NCBI GenBank assembly: GCA_030680835.1
Contig: JAUXUD010000057.1
Coordinates: 88,855-152,854, forward strand
From: Bacteroidota bacterium
GTDB taxonomy: Bacteria > Bacteroidota > Bacteroidia > UKL13-3
Direction: 5' to 3'
Length of the DNA stretch: 64,000 bases
Shown: positions 45,101 through 55,900 of the stretch, piece by piece
Position numbering within the stretch: position 1 is the stretch's first letter
How the letters are laid out: each line of letters opens with the position of its first letter
Notes under the pieces: model-generated
Seen by the model: only the letters and a program-made list of their open reading frames with translations
Told to the model about the DNA's origin: nothing
The model's database searches: none
Translations under genes and position numbers: made by a program

Positions 45101-45403
45101 GACTATGATCAAACCAATAAATGGGAAATGGAAAGCTGTGAATTTGATTTTGTTGAACCCATACTCAAAGCAGATGTGAAACAGAATGAAGCAGCGGTAT
45201 TCCATAAAGAACGCATTGCGATTTCATATGATGACATCAGCCGGGTTAAAGCCCAGATAAAAGATGTTTATACGAAAATAAAAAATAAAGAATTTACCAA
45301 AGGCTGCGATGAAGCAGACTGTGCGTGGTGTAATTTTACACGTGAATTTTATCAGGCTAAGAATTCATCGAAGTCGCGTTCAAGCTCGATAAACAAATCA
45401 TAA
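42188..45403 (+). CDS. UvrD/Rep-type helicase fused to a PD-(D/E)XK iron-staple nuclease domain
   Basis: A 1071-aa DNA repair enzyme. SF1 helicase motifs: GPGTGKT (37-43), TYTDAGTIAMRKRL, LVDEFQDTSGSQND (about 274-287), GDDDQSIYRFQGAN, EENYRSS, THSSKGMEFEYVYVIGC, RRLFYVAITRAK. The C-terminal nuclease (about 780-1071) has GKLDKMEF and VVDYKTGQY (catalytic D and K), and four cysteines set as one upstream (LKCPVAF, about 787) plus C-x4-C-x2-C near 1040-1048, the 4Fe-4S iron-staple of AddB-type nucleases. A single-chain AddAB-like role in end processing is inferred. The last 52 bases overlap the convergent gene. Confidence 0.9.
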   Translation: MTQISYPQKFSEIYQHLNARQQEAVNYIEGPVMVIAGPGTGKTQILAARIANILLKTDVLPENILCLTYTDAGTIAMRKRLLEFIGPDAYRVSISTFHGFCNMVIQENLDVFGFRNVDPVSDLEQIQLLRELIDELPKNHVLKRYTGDVYYEVYRLLSLFAIMKREDWEPEYLKEKTLAYCTDIETREEYKYQRGGKRKNGSTYSKGDLNTDKLNDELKRMDLLLAAVDLFNPFQEKLRKNNRYDFSDMILWVIKAFKEHAGLLANYQERFLYILVDEFQDTSGSQNDLLQQLIGYWDEPNIFVVGDDDQSIYRFQGANIENIEQFLKQFAGNIKTVALEENYRSSQHILDTAKILIEHNRQRLLKDKTLLAKNANKANLANKPRITEYYNPTHETTAIAKEIEELQKQGIDLNEIAVLYKNHAQADDMIAYLKAKNIPVNSRKRINILTEPLIKKIIQIMRYLGAETKLPHSGEPFIFELLHYDEFAIPTLEIARLSVDITRKNFNERQTSWREELRLMAHKKQSDLFENGVQAQALLRFSITFENLIQEAANKTVQQLLHEIITQCGFLVSALGSDDKAWQIELLNTFFDFVKNECSKNPHYSLRSFVELFNLMLQNELALPAEKIIYSEDGVNFITTHSSKGMEFEYVYVIGCNSNKWDKARGNKDYKMPDTLFSINGDETEETRRLFYVAITRAKSNLNISFCKQDNNLKELEPSRFIAEICENGFLKMNALHVNEEALSDFFMITQQSTESGIPKNIIDNAFTNSLLEKYTLSVTHLNSYLKCPVAFYFNNFIKVPSPKNASMTFGSAVHFALEQLFKKMNADEQKQFPSTEVFVNDFKWFMRRNQESFVEAEYKRRLEYGEHILPEFYNNYFSEWNKITSIEKSYRNVVMDGIPLNGKLDKMEFNGNRVNVVDYKTGQYKNAKNKFNRPDPEAVAEAIDSEKKPKFEDEHGGDYWRQAVFYKILMDYDQTNKWEMESCEFDFVEPILKADVKQNEAAVFHKERIAISYDDISRVKAQIKDVYTKIKNKEFTKGCDEADCAWCNFTREFYQAKNSSKSRSSSINKS

Positions 45404-45711
45404 AATCTTGAGAACTGATCGCGCAGACCTACATGTTCGAGAAGCAATAAATGTGCAGGTTGATCCATTCTTTCCAAATGATTTTCATGTTGTTTAATTT
45501 CATGCCTTAATTCATCAACTACTTCTCTTTGCCTGATAAAACGATTTTGAAACTGTTCAACTCTGGCCAATAAAGGTTTTGAGTGTAAATGGGGGAGTGC
45601 TCTTTCGAGCCGGATTTGCAAATCTTTAAATTCAAATTTTACCTGATCAAGGTTCTTTAACCACAAGTTGTGCTCTGTAAAGAGGAGGTTTTGGGCCATT
45701 GCGCTGTTCAT
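45352..45711 (-). CDS. Small coiled-coil protein of unknown function
   Basis: A 119-aa cytosolic protein that I do not recognise. It is almost entirely helical and charged, with heptad-like segments (NLDQVKFEFKDLQIRLERAL, VDELRHEIKQHENHLERM, LRDQFSRFYDLFIELERDFDEFL). It has an ATG start at 45711 and codon use like its neighbours. Its 3-prime end overlaps the tail of the helicase-nuclease by 52 bases, where the helicase encodes a Ser/Lys-rich low-complexity end. That both frames are used is plausible but not certain. Confidence 0.6.
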   Translation of the reverse strand: MNSAMAQNLLFTEHNLWLKNLDQVKFEFKDLQIRLERALPHLHSKPLLARVEQFQNRFIRQREVVDELRHEIKQHENHLERMDQPAHLLLLEHVGLRDQFSRFYDLFIELERDFDEFLA

Positions 45712-45864
45712 GTTTTTAAAATTTCAGTAAAGATAAATTATTGTTAATAAACTCACCACTTGATTATTGACTTTTTTTTAGGGACATTGTAATTTTTACA
45801 AAAAACTTTGAGTTTCCCGCTTTAAAATTGATAAAAAACATCTTTTATCAGGAAAAGATTAACC

Positions 45865-45872
45865 TAATTTTG
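45865..45872 (+). promoter_or_regulatory. Putative -7 promoter box of fumC
   Basis: TAATTTTG matches TAnnTTTG, 21 bases before the fumC ATG. A small inverted repeat (GATAAAA at 45830-45836 with TTTTATC at 45843-45849) overlaps where the -33 region would be and could be an operator. Confidence 0.42.
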
Positions 45873-45893
45873 CGCAACTAAATAAAAAATACC

Positions 45894-47288
45894 ATGCAAT
45901 ACAGAATTGAACATGATACGATGGGAGAAGTTCAGGTACCTGCCGATAAATATTGGGGTGCACAAACTGAACGTTCGAGAAACAATTTCAGGATTGGTCC
46001 CGAAGCGAGTATGCCTAGAGAAATCATATACGCTTTTGCCTATTTAAAGAAAGCCGCTGCGCATGCCAATATGGATCTGGGTGTTTTAACAAAAGATAAA
46101 TGCGATTTAATCAGCAAGGTTTGTGATGAAATATTAACAGGTGCTTTAGATGGAGAATTTCCGCTGGTGATTTGGCAAACGGGCTCGGGCACCCAAAGTA
46201 ACATGAACGTAAATGAAGTGATTGCATACCGTGCACATGTGGTAAGTGGTGGCAGTTTAACAGATGTTAAAAAAGTATTGCACCCGAATGATGATGTTAA
46301 CAAATCGCAGTCGAGCAATGATACCTACCCCACCGCCATGCATATTGCTGCTTATAAAATGGTGTTTGAAACAACATTGCCGGGTATTGAAAAATTACAT
46401 GCCACACTCATTAAAAAAGCCATTGAATTTAAAGATGTGGTAAAAACCGGCAGAACCCATTTTATGGATGCAACGCCATTAACCCTTGGGCAGGAATTTA
46501 GTGGCTATGCCCAGCAACTGGCAAATGGGATCAGGGCTATAAAAAATGCACTTGCAATGATTGGTGAGCTGGCTTTGGGAGGCACTGCAGTGGGAACCGG
46601 CCTGAATGCTCCCAAAAACTACGATGTTTTGGTTGCAAAAAAAATTGCTGAATTCACAGGCCTTCCTTTTGTAACGGCTCCCAATAAATTTGAAGCACTG
46701 GCAGCCCACGATGCTATGGTGGAATTAAGCGGTGCCCTCAAACGTGTTGCCGTAAGCCTCATGAAAATTGCGAACGATATTCGTATGCTGTCATCCGGAC
46801 CCAGAAGCGGTATTGGAGAGATTGTAATACCGGATAATGAGCCCGGATCATCTATTATGCCCGGTAAGGTAAACCCTACCCAGCCCGAAGCCATTACCAT
46901 GGTTGCGGCGCAGGTTATCGGTAATGATGTAGCTGTTTCGATTGGTGGCATGAACGGCCATTTTGAACTGAATGTGTTTAAACCTTTAATGGCTGCCAAT
47001 GTGTTACAAAGTGCACGTTTAATTGGCGATGCCTGCATTTCGTTTAATGATAATTGTGCTGTGGGAATTGTGCCGAACTTCGAAATTATTAAACGGCATC
47101 TTGAAAATTCGCTGATGCTGGTTACGGCGCTCAATCCGCATATTGGTTATGAAAATGCGGCCAAGATTGCCAAGAAAGCCCATAAAGAAAATAAAACCTT
47201 GAGGGAAGCTGCAGTTGAATCGGGTTTGCTTACTAATGAGCAATTCGATGAGTGGGTGGTACCGGGGAATATGGTTGGGAATTTGTAG
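45894..47288 (+). CDS. fumC: Class II fumarate hydratase
   Basis: Iron-independent homotetrameric fumarase of the TCA cycle, interconverting fumarate and malate. The 464 aa are the usual size. Signatures: [13 protein letters not shown] (about 100), [29 protein letters not shown], and the flexible catalytic loop [16 protein letters not shown] (about 318-333). It starts at ATG 45894. Convergent with a response regulator gene, with a 23-base palindromic repeat between. Confidence 0.97.
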   Translation: MQYRIEHDTMGEVQVPADKYWGAQTERSRNNFRIGPEASMPREIIYAFAYLKKAAAHANMDLGVLTKDKCDLISKVCDEILTGALDGEFPLVIWQTGSGTQSNMNVNEVIAYRAHVVSGGSLTDVKKVLHPNDDVNKSQSSNDTYPTAMHIAAYKMVFETTLPGIEKLHATLIKKAIEFKDVVKTGRTHFMDATPLTLGQEFSGYAQQLANGIRAIKNALAMIGELALGGTAVGTGLNAPKNYDVLVAKKIAEFTGLPFVTAPNKFEALAAHDAMVELSGALKRVAVSLMKIANDIRMLSSGPRSGIGEIVIPDNEPGSSIMPGKVNPTQPEAITMVAAQVIGNDVAVSIGGMNGHFELNVFKPLMAANVLQSARLIGDACISFNDNCAVGIVPNFEIIKRHLENSLMLVTALNPHIGYENAAKIAKKAHKENKTLREAAVESGLLTNEQFDEWVVPGNMVGNL

Positions 47289-47309
47289 CTGGAAAGAAGC
47301 GAGAGGCGA

Positions 47310-47332
47310 CCCTTCGACAAGCTCAGGGTGAC
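47310..47332. repeat. 23-base dispersed repeat with CCCT/AGGG ends, copy 2
   Basis: Identical over 23 bases to 15420-15442. It lies 21 bases after the fumC stop and 8 bases before the stop of the convergent response regulator, filling the short gap. Confidence 0.8.
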
Positions 47333-47340
47333 AAGAGAGA

Positions 47341-48045
47341 TTATTTTTGAGATTTCGTTGCCAGCTTAAACCCCGTTCCGTGAAAATTGATGATTTCTAT
47401 GGAAGCATCGTATTGCAAATACTTCCGCAATTTGGAGATAAATACATCCATGCTGCGGCCTGCAAAATAATCGTCGGTTCCCCAAACTTCTTTTAAAATA
47501 GTTTCTCTTTTTACCATACTTCCTTCATGTTTGCATAGCAACTTGAGTAAATTGGCTTCTTTTTGAGTTAATTTTTTTGTTGCTTTTTCATGTGTCAATT
47601 CAAAGTTTTGATGACTAAAAATATAGGAACCCAACTTGATGAAATCAGCCTGTGAATTTTGTTTCCCACTCCCCGATCTTTTTAAAAATACCCGGATTCT
47701 GAAAATTAATTCTTCCATATTAAAGGGCTTCACCATATAATCGTCGGCACCCGCCCTGAAGCCTTTTATTTTATCTTCTTTCAGTCCTTTAGCTGTTAGA
47801 AAAATAATAGGTATGTCCTTGTTTGAATTCCGTATTTTTTGGGTCAGGGTAAAACCATCGGAAACGGGCATCATTACATCAAACAGGCATAAATCAAAAT
47901 CACTGTTTTCAAAGGCTTCAAAAGCTGATATACCATTTTCACAATGACATACTTCAAAGCCAAAAAGTTCAAGGTTATCTTTAATCAGGTAAGCCAGACT
48001 TTCGTCGTCTTCAGCCAACAGAATCCGGGGTTTAATGATGGTCAT
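47341..48045 (-). CDS. OmpR/PhoB-family response regulator
   Basis: A 234-aa two-component regulator. Receiver domain 1-125 with acidic pocket EDD (12-14), phosphoacceptor D56 in LFDVMMP, Thr/Lys in FLTAKG, and a C-terminal winged-helix DNA-binding domain at about 135-230 (LTQKEANLLKLLCKHEG, VWGTDDYFAGRSMDVFISKLRKYL). Its ATG overlaps the end of the kinase gene by 4 bases, so the pair is coupled. Targets unknown. In T9SS bacteria some such pairs regulate secretion, but PorX has a different, PglZ-type output domain. Confidence 0.94.
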   Translation of the reverse strand: MTIIKPRILLAEDDESLAYLIKDNLELFGFEVCHCENGISAFEAFENSDFDLCLFDVMMPVSDGFTLTQKIRNSNKDIPIIFLTAKGLKEDKIKGFRAGADDYMVKPFNMEELIFRIRVFLKRSGSGKQNSQADFIKLGSYIFSHQNFELTHEKATKKLTQKEANLLKLLCKHEGSMVKRETILKEVWGTDDYFAGRSMDVFISKLRKYLQYDASIEIINFHGTGFKLATKSQK

Positions 48046-49310
48046 GATGCAAGGGGTAAAGTTAAAATAAAGATAGTTCCTTTTCCGGGATCGCTATGCA
48101 GTTTTATTTTCCCTTTGTGGGCTTTTGCTATTTGTTTTACATAGTTTAATCCGATTCCAAATCCCTTTACATTATGAATATTTCCGGTATTGACTCTGAA
48201 AAATTTATGGAACACTTTTTTCTGATATTCCTTATCTATCCCAATTCCATTGTCCGAAAAATAAATGTCTATCCAATGGCCGTTTTTGTTTTCTGTATGT
48301 ATATTTATTTCTATTATTTCTTTGCTGTATTTAATCGAATTATCGAGCAGATTTGTAATCAGATTCGAAATATGCATCTTATCCCCCAAAATCACTGAAT
48401 GAACTGCATCCGGTTTAAAGTTAACGGTTACTTTTGGATTGTTTAAATTATTAAAAAATCCATGTGCCGTTTCTCTCAGCAAAACATTTAAATCCAGTCG
48501 TTCCCTTTTTAGGAGCATTGTTGAATTTTTGTCACTGATGGAAAGAACACGGTCGATTTGATTTTTAAGTTTTGCGGCTTCATCAATAATTATTTTGGTA
48601 TAATTATTATAACGAACCGCATCCTTTTTTATCTCCTCATTTCTTAAGGATTGTGCCGAAATGGATATGGTGGTGAGGGGTGTTCTAATTTCATGCGCCA
48701 TATTATTGATAAAATCATATTGTATTTCTGACAATCTTTTTTGTTTGAAAATCACAAACAAACTGAACACAAAGAAAATCAATACCAGAAAAACTACGAT
48801 TGAAGAATAGATCCAGATCCCCATCTGGCCAATAATTCCGCTAATTTTATGCGGAAAATAAACAGTAAAATAATAATTGTCTTCCTGAAATTTAGGCAGA
48901 TTTATTTTTTCCGCCGGTTTCATTTTATCATCTCCTTCAATATATTTACCCAAAACCATTTCTTCGTTGGCACAATCATAAATGCTGTATTCGAAACCTT
49001 GTTTTAAATTAAATTTTCGCAATTCGGTTTGCAGATAGTGTTCAAGCACCTCACTGTTAATTTTATCATTTACCATTACCGCAAAATAATTTTGTCGTAA
49101 TTGTTTAACGGGATCTGGTGGAACGCTTTTGGTATTATTATACAACAGAATTCCTTTCACCACTTCCTTTAAGGCAATGCTTACATTTTTATTGAACTCC
49201 TGTTCATTATTCTGAAACGCTTTCCGGAACCAAAACACCTGGGTTACGATAACTCCAATAATTGAAATTAAAGCAAGTACAACAAATATTTGAAATGTTC
49301 TGTGGGTCAT
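48042..49310 (-). CDS. Membrane sensor histidine kinase
   Basis: A 422-aa kinase from ATG 49310 (an upstream TTG at 49331 would add seven residues). Transmembrane segments at about 7-27 and 166-190 flank a periplasmic sensing domain of about 140 aa without a recognisable fold. The DHp helix carries H206 in NNMAHEIRTPLTT, and the ATPase domain has NLLDNSIKYS, DNGIGID, FHKFFRV and GFGIGLNYVKQIAKAH. It lacks an obvious HAMP domain, as in many Bacteroidota kinases. First gene of a two-gene operon with the response regulator and divergent from the DUF1573 gene. Signal unknown. Confidence 0.93.
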   Translation of the reverse strand: MTHRTFQIFVVLALISIIGVIVTQVFWFRKAFQNNEQEFNKNVSIALKEVVKGILLYNNTKSVPPDPVKQLRQNYFAVMVNDKINSEVLEHYLQTELRKFNLKQGFEYSIYDCANEEMVLGKYIEGDDKMKPAEKINLPKFQEDNYYFTVYFPHKISGIIGQMGIWIYSSIVVFLVLIFFVFSLFVIFKQKRLSEIQYDFINNMAHEIRTPLTTISISAQSLRNEEIKKDAVRYNNYTKIIIDEAAKLKNQIDRVLSISDKNSTMLLKRERLDLNVLLRETAHGFFNNLNNPKVTVNFKPDAVHSVILGDKMHISNLITNLLDNSIKYSKEIIEINIHTENKNGHWIDIYFSDNGIGIDKEYQKKVFHKFFRVNTGNIHNVKGFGIGLNYVKQIAKAHKGKIKLHSDPGKGTIFILTLPLAS

Positions 49311-49315
49311 GCAAA

Positions 49316-49323
49316 CAAATATA
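49316..49323 (-). promoter_or_regulatory. Putative -7 promoter box of the histidine kinase operon
   Basis: The minus strand reads TATATTTG, matching TAnnTTTG, five bases upstream of the kinase ATG at 49310. This would again give an almost leaderless mRNA. No clear -33 box. Confidence 0.38.
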
Positions 49324-49457
49324 ACAAACAAAATAACGCATCATAAGCCTTAAATGATTTGTTAAGAGACTTTAACATATCATTAACAATAATTGACAAG
49401 CCATTAACAAAACCATAAATGATACGGGTGAATCTTTGTTTCTCAAATAAAACAAAT

Positions 49458-49910
49458 ATGAAAAAAATAATTTTAGCTGCTTTGGCAGTTGTTTTCTTTA
49501 ACGGGATGTTAAAGGCACAAAACGAAGTTACCGGCATAATAAATGCACAAACACCTGAAAAAAGCGTAACAAAACAGGCCGTTATCACCTGGGAAAAAAC
49601 GAGCCACAACTTTGGTAAAATTCCGCAGGGGAAACCGGTTTCTGTTACTTACCATTTTACCAATACCGGCAACGGACCCTTAATTATTACAAACGTATCG
49701 CCCGGCTGCGGCTGCACTACCGGCGATTATTCAAAACAATCGATATCACCCGGTGGTAAAGGTTTTATCACCCTTACCTATAATGCGGCTGCAGGTGGTG
49801 TTTTTACCAAAAATGCAACAATAAATACAAATACCGATCCGGGAACCATTCTATTGTACTTTAACGGTGAAGTGGTGGCCGAAACCCAGTTAAGCAATAA
49901 AACAAATTGA
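49458..49910 (+). CDS. DUF1573 domain protein, secreted
   Basis: A 150-aa periplasmic or surface protein. ATG 49458 gives a clean signal peptide (KKIILAALAVVFFNGMLKAQ); an ATG at 49419 in frame would place 13 residues before it and is rejected. The mature part is one Ig-like DUF1573 domain: WEKTSHNFGKIPQGKPVSVTY, FTNTGNGPLIITNVSPGCGCTTGDY, GGKGFITLTYN. The CGC motif is typical. Function of the family is unknown. Divergent from the two-component operon, so possibly one of its targets. A strong terminator follows. Confidence 0.88.
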   Translation: MKKIILAALAVVFFNGMLKAQNEVTGIINAQTPEKSVTKQAVITWEKTSHNFGKIPQGKPVSVTYHFTNTGNGPLIITNVSPGCGCTTGDYSKQSISPGGKGFITLTYNAAAGGVFTKNATINTNTDPGTILLYFNGEVVAETQLSNKTN

Positions 49911-49921
49911 TAAATTTTAAC

Positions 49922-49965
49922 AAAAAAAGAGCCGTCCCGAAATAAATCGGGACGGCTCTTTTTTT
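49922..49965. terminator. Bidirectional intrinsic terminator
   Basis: A 19-base arm (49922-49940, core GAGCCGTCCCGA) pairs perfectly with 49947-49965 (TCGGGACGGCTC then T7) around a 6-base loop, with A7 and T7 at the ends. It serves both the DUF1573 gene and the convergent giant gene (stop at 49984). Confidence 0.93.
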
Positions 49966-49983
49966 ATTCTGTTGAGATGATAC

Positions 49984-52900
49984 TTATTGTTTCATCAATT
50001 GTTTGTAAATGGATTCTCCATCAATTTCTACCTTAATCAGGTAAGTAGCTGAGGCACCAAAGTTGCTTTCATCTAAATTGAACTGATGTTTGCCACTTTG
50101 CATTTTACCTGCATCATTTACTTTTATTACCCTGCCCATCATATCCATTACGGTGATTTTGATGTTGGCAGCTTTCTCTAATTCAAAGCCAATGGTAGCG
50201 GTATTTGCAAACGGATTTGGATACGCAACCAGATTAAACTGTTGTGCCAATTGCTCTTGTATACCTACTCCACAGTAAACAGAATCAGTATAAGTTTGAA
50301 CTATGGTACAACCGTTTTTATCAAGCACAGTAAGCGTTACGGTGAAATATCCTCTGTCTGGATAAACATGCTCACATATACGTGTATTTTTCTTGGTTTT
50401 GGCCTTATCACCCATTTCCCAAACATAGGTGCCACTGTCAATGGAAGATGTGAATCTGAAATTATTCAGGCAATAAGGATAATGTATAGAATCAATACGC
50501 AATGCGCTGATGGAAAGAGCAGGCGCTTTAACTACTTCAATTGGCGAGAATGCAGTGTCTTTACATCCGCCATTCAAGGTTGTTATTATTAAACTTATAT
50601 TATACAAGCCGGCATCTGTATAGGTATGATTAATATTACATGCCACATCGGTTTTGCCATCTCCCCATGTCCAGCCACAGGTAAATATTCCCTGATCGAT
50701 GGTATAAGATGTATTTATAACTGTAAGCACACTGTTTTCACAAATACTGCTTGGAGGTGAGGTAGCAAACTGTGCAGTGGGCTTATAGAACAAATCAAGA
50801 TTCACTCCTGCAGAATCCCTGCAACCATTAATTTTATCAACGGCAAGAAGGGTAACTCTCTTAGGAGCACCTGTTGAAGTAATACCCAGGTATGCATGGG
50901 TTGGATTTTGCAGCGTTGAGGTTCCGCTGTTATCATCAAAATTCCAAACATAATCCAGGTTTTGAGCGCCACCGGCAAATGCTGTTGTATTGTTAAACAC
51001 AGTTTGATCTCCCTGTCCTACGCATGGGTTTCCAATATTGAAGCTTACAAACGGACGGTCGTAAACAGTAACTGTTTTAACCATAGAATCCTGACAACCG
51101 AAACTTGAAGAAACTTTTAAGGTTGCAGTATACGTGCCGCTTACCGGATATTTATAACTTGGCTGAGCGCCCAGGCTGTTTTGTCCGTTACCCCAGTACC
51201 AGGTAGCTCCCAATGCTCCTGTTGGTATTGAGCTGGTATTGTTAACAGGTACATTGGTACTTAAACAATGTGGTGAGGTGGTAAAATTAGCTGTTGGGCG
51301 TGCAAACACATACATATTTTTTACAAGGTTTCCGTAACAACCACTTGAATTGGTAATTCTTAAACCCACATCGTAAGCAGTATCGTATTTAGGGAAATTA
51401 TACTTGGCAACCTCGCGTGTTTGGTTGGTAAAATTAGGCATAAACCAAAGGAAAGTTGACCCTGCGGGTTGGGCTGTAGGTGTGAAGATGGTTGAATCTC
51501 CCGAACAAGGTACTGTTGTTGTAAAGTTTACGATGGGTGAAGGCAATATCGTAACATTTATAACTTTTTGTGAAGAAAGGCCATATCGGTCGGTTAAAAT
51601 AAACCGCACCTGGTAGGTTCCTGCCGAATCGTATTGTTTGGTTGGATTTTCTACGAATGCAGTTGTGCCGTCACCAAAATACCAGCCATAATTGAATGGG
51701 AAGTTATTGGCAGGTTTTGTTGAAGTGGTAGCATTAAACACGATATCGTTTTTAGCACACAGATTGGTTGCAGGTGTGTGTACAAAATCGGCAACCGGCG
51801 ATAAGGCCACGTGCAACATCCGGTTAAATGAACTGTCGCATGAAGAAGCCAGTATCCTGAATTTAAAGTTAAATATTATAGAGCTGTCCAGCATATTTGC
51901 CGGGCAAATAATTCTTATATATCCAGGATTTGTACCTGATGGCGCTACAAAAGTAAAGTTGGTAAACGGTACAAAGTTTATGGATGTAACTGCAGTTACC
52001 GATGGAATCGACCACAAAGTACCATAATTGGCATTGGTATAGAAAGTAGGCGGTACAAACTGGTAGGTAATGGTGTCACCAATTTTTGCACCGTCGGGAT
52101 TATTACCATCCCCGGCATTAAACGAACCATTAAATGGCGTGCCTGCTGTTACAAACGGACCATTATAAAAACGGTTGATATAAGCGGTACTGGTATCCGG
52201 CATAATGTTTTTGCAGGTAACAAATCCTCCGCCAAATCCGGTATTGATTGCCTGAGAAATGGTATTGCTGGCAACCACATAGTAACGTATTGTATCGATA
52301 GCAGGTGCTTTAAATCCAATAGTCATGCTGGTTCCATCACCCGGTTTGCTGGTAAAAATCTGATTGTTCGCCATATTGAATACCGTATACTCAAAACGTT
52401 CATCCGGATTGGCAACAGTAATACGAACCGAATCGGAAAAACATGAACTGAATACTTTAGGAGTGAAGGTCTGGGTTTGAACATCATCATAAATAGTGAT
52501 ATCATCAATCAGAATATTCTGACCTGTTCCCGAAGAAAACCCTTCAATACCAATCCGCATTCCACTGGCAATAAATTGTGCCAAACATACTTCAACTTTA
52601 ATCCAGCCCGGTAAACTATAATCTTCGTTTACGCGCTTCATAATCTTCAGCGGATTTGTCCAGTAGTTTCCACCTGCCGAAAGTGTAACAGCAATTGAAT
52701 CGCGTTTTAATGGCAAGTCGCTGTTTTGCGACATGTAGAAACGAAGGGTTGGGCTGGTCATATTTGATAAATCCAAACAAGGTGAAACCAAACGGGCTGA
52801 AGCTCCTGCCGGCATGATTGAGGAACGGAACAAGGCTGTTTTGATACCTGTTCTTGCACCTAACGGCGGGCTAAGGGGTGAACCGGAAGCACCAATTTCC

Positions 52901-55900
52901 CAAACGGCTCCGCCACTCAATGTCTGAACGGCCCATATCGGATTGTTAACGCCTTCGAAGCTGTTGTAATATGGAAAGATGGTAAGTCCTGTGCTTAAAG
53001 TATCCCAGATTTTTCCGGTTGGATAAACGCCCAGATTGGGAGGAGTAACATAGTCAATGGCGGTTACACGGTATTCAATTAATGTACCTGCTGTTTGGGC
53101 GGGTATCGTATATCTGCGTAATGTGCCACTGTTAAATGAAGCTTGTATTGCTACAACAGAACCTCCGTTAATTTTGTAATAAAATGTATCGGCACTTAAC
53201 TGCTGATCATAAATGTTAAAATATACATTGATCGGACCCGATGCACAAGCAGTTGGATCGGTAACATTGAATAATCTTGGTGCAATATTATCAAGATATG
53301 AGTTATTGCTGGCAAACTCATGGGCTCCGATAGATGGTATGATAAACCTTCCTGTGCCATTGATATCTGTGGTGTAACCCGGTATAGAAATCCCTGCATG
53401 GTATAGGTTCGAACTTATGTTACCGGGTATAAACAGATTGTTATCATTGGTAAAAGGTGCTTGTGTAGTAATTGACATGGTATCCTGCCGTGTAAACGAC
53501 ATAATATCGAACCATTGATTATAAAATACAGGCAATGTGCTCACATTTGAACCCATACTTGCTGCGGTACCCGATGTGATTGAAGCATAATAACTGTTAT
53601 AATCGCTGATGACAAATGGATTTAAAGTACCTCCAACGGCAACGGCATAAGCCTGTGTTGAAGTGGTGGCACTACCCAAACGGGATTGGAAAATATTGTT
53701 TTTACTGGTGATACCACTCCGTATCTGGGCGGTCATACCAAAAGCAGCACTTAGTGAATTTCCTGCAGTTAAAGTAGTACCTGCTCCTAAATTTACAGAG
53801 TTAAAATACAATTTAACATCGGTATTCATATTAAAATTATTACCCATATTAACGGCTGCATCCAGAAATATTCCATAAGGATTTAAAGCAAATCCGGTTC
53901 CGGTTGATGAAGTTCCCAGAGAAGTAATACCGGAAATCATGTTATTGGATATTTCAATACCATGATTAATATTGGTAGCATCAGTTCCAAAGTTTATATA
54001 AATACCATAAGCTCCACCACCCATATTACTGTTAATATTATTAATTGTGTTGGCTCTGATATATACGAAACTATCCAGAGCGGTAAATAATACAGGTATG
54101 GTAGCCAGTTCAATACCTCTGGGGGCCTGGTATCCCGGAATATTATTTTTAATGGAATTGGTGGCAATGGTAATATTGGCCTGAGCCAACAGATAAATAC
54201 CCGCTGCATTTGTAACACCGCCAAAGTAATTGGTATTGGATGTACCACCCGGAGCAATTGTTCCACCGATACTATTACCCACAACCTGGTTTCCGTTATC
54301 CATATTTATACGTGAGCTGGATCCTCTTAGGTAAACCCCGTATTGAACCGCTCCGATGAAATTGTTTTGTATCGTGTTATTGTTATTGTCTCCAACCAGG
54401 GCATTTGATGGTGTAACCAAGCCTCCTGAATATACGGCTGCAAAGTTAAAATTGTTTGTAGTTGATGAAGTACCAATCAGGTTACAATTTCTGATTCCGT
54501 TATTGGTTGTAGCCGGAGTAGTTGATGAGATGGTATTAATACCACTGATTATATCTACCACTTTATTGGAATTCAGGTTAAATGCAGGAGGTGTCATAAT
54601 AGTAAGGTTACGTCCCGTACCGCTGTTTCCATCAATAGAGAAGTTTTTACATCCGCTAAAACGAATCACACTTAAGTTGGCAACAATACCTGGGTTTATT
54701 GCAGAAACTATTCTGATGGTATCTGTTCGGCCTGCCGCGATTCCCAAAACTACCGGCCGGTTTGGCGATTGTCTTGGATAATCTAAAACGGTAATAGGCG
54801 TAAAGAATGTATCGGTTTCTCCAACATAACCGCTGGCAAGTTCCATTCGTATGGTTCTGAGTCCGCCAAAACCCGGATCATCAACACCCTGTGAGTTTAA
54901 ATAATTAATGGCAGCACGAACGGTTTTAAACGTACCGTTGGTTGCACTTGGTGTAGGATACGAAGGAGTTGGCGGGTTATCAATACCATTAATTAAATAG
55001 GTATAATTTCCCTGCAGGGATGGATACGGAAGTCCTACTTCGGCAGCACCTACCCAACGGGTAACAGATGTTGAACCACCAGTGCAGCCATAACGTGCGT
55101 TCCCGTAAATATCCGTACAGATACCGGTTACAAAAGATGCGCCTCCCGGTACAATGCCTGCGTTAATTAAAACCACATCCGGGGTGGTATCTGTTTTAAA
55201 TGTATTTATCCAGTTAAAAGAGTTTCCGTCGGAACCTGCAGGGGCAGGAGCCAATGCGGTAAATGCTCTCCAGTCATTAATATTTACCCTGTCGGTAACC
55301 CCATTGTTGTAAGCACCGATGATATTGTAAATTGTATTTGTGGGGCCATTCCCTTCAACAAAGTAGTTGTTGTTATTACAGGCGAAAGGTAAAATATTGG
55401 CTGTTGTAAACGGACTCACCAAACTACCAATAAGCACTGCATAGCGTTTGCCGGTAGCACTTAATTTATTAATGCGGTTTCCAAATATATTGTTATTGCT
55501 GGCAACACCTCCTTTAATATTAACACCTATCAATAAAGCAGCAGAACCACTATTTGCTGCTCCCAATCCGGTTCCGGTAAGATTTACGGTATTGTGAGCC
55601 AGTGAAATTCCTATATTAACAACACCAGTACTTGCAGTTGGCGCATCCAAAACAATACCTGTTGGATTTAAATTACTAAAGCCTGAACTGGTACCATTGC
55701 CGATAATACTGCCAATAAAGTTATTGACCAATGCAATGTTTCTGTTTCCATCAGTTGAACCTAAGGTTACACGGATACCTGTGGCACCGGTTCCATTGGT
55801 TGTTTTTATCTGGTAAACAAAATTACGGTAAACATTAACTGCATTAAAATTCGGAGAACCCGGCTCATCCAGTTGAATTCCGTTGAATCCATTGGATAAT

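Noticed and set aside
47341..49310. PorXY, the known T9SS two-component system
   Set aside because: The regulator has an OmpR-type winged helix, whereas PorX carries a PglZ-like output domain; no evidence ties this pair to secretion.
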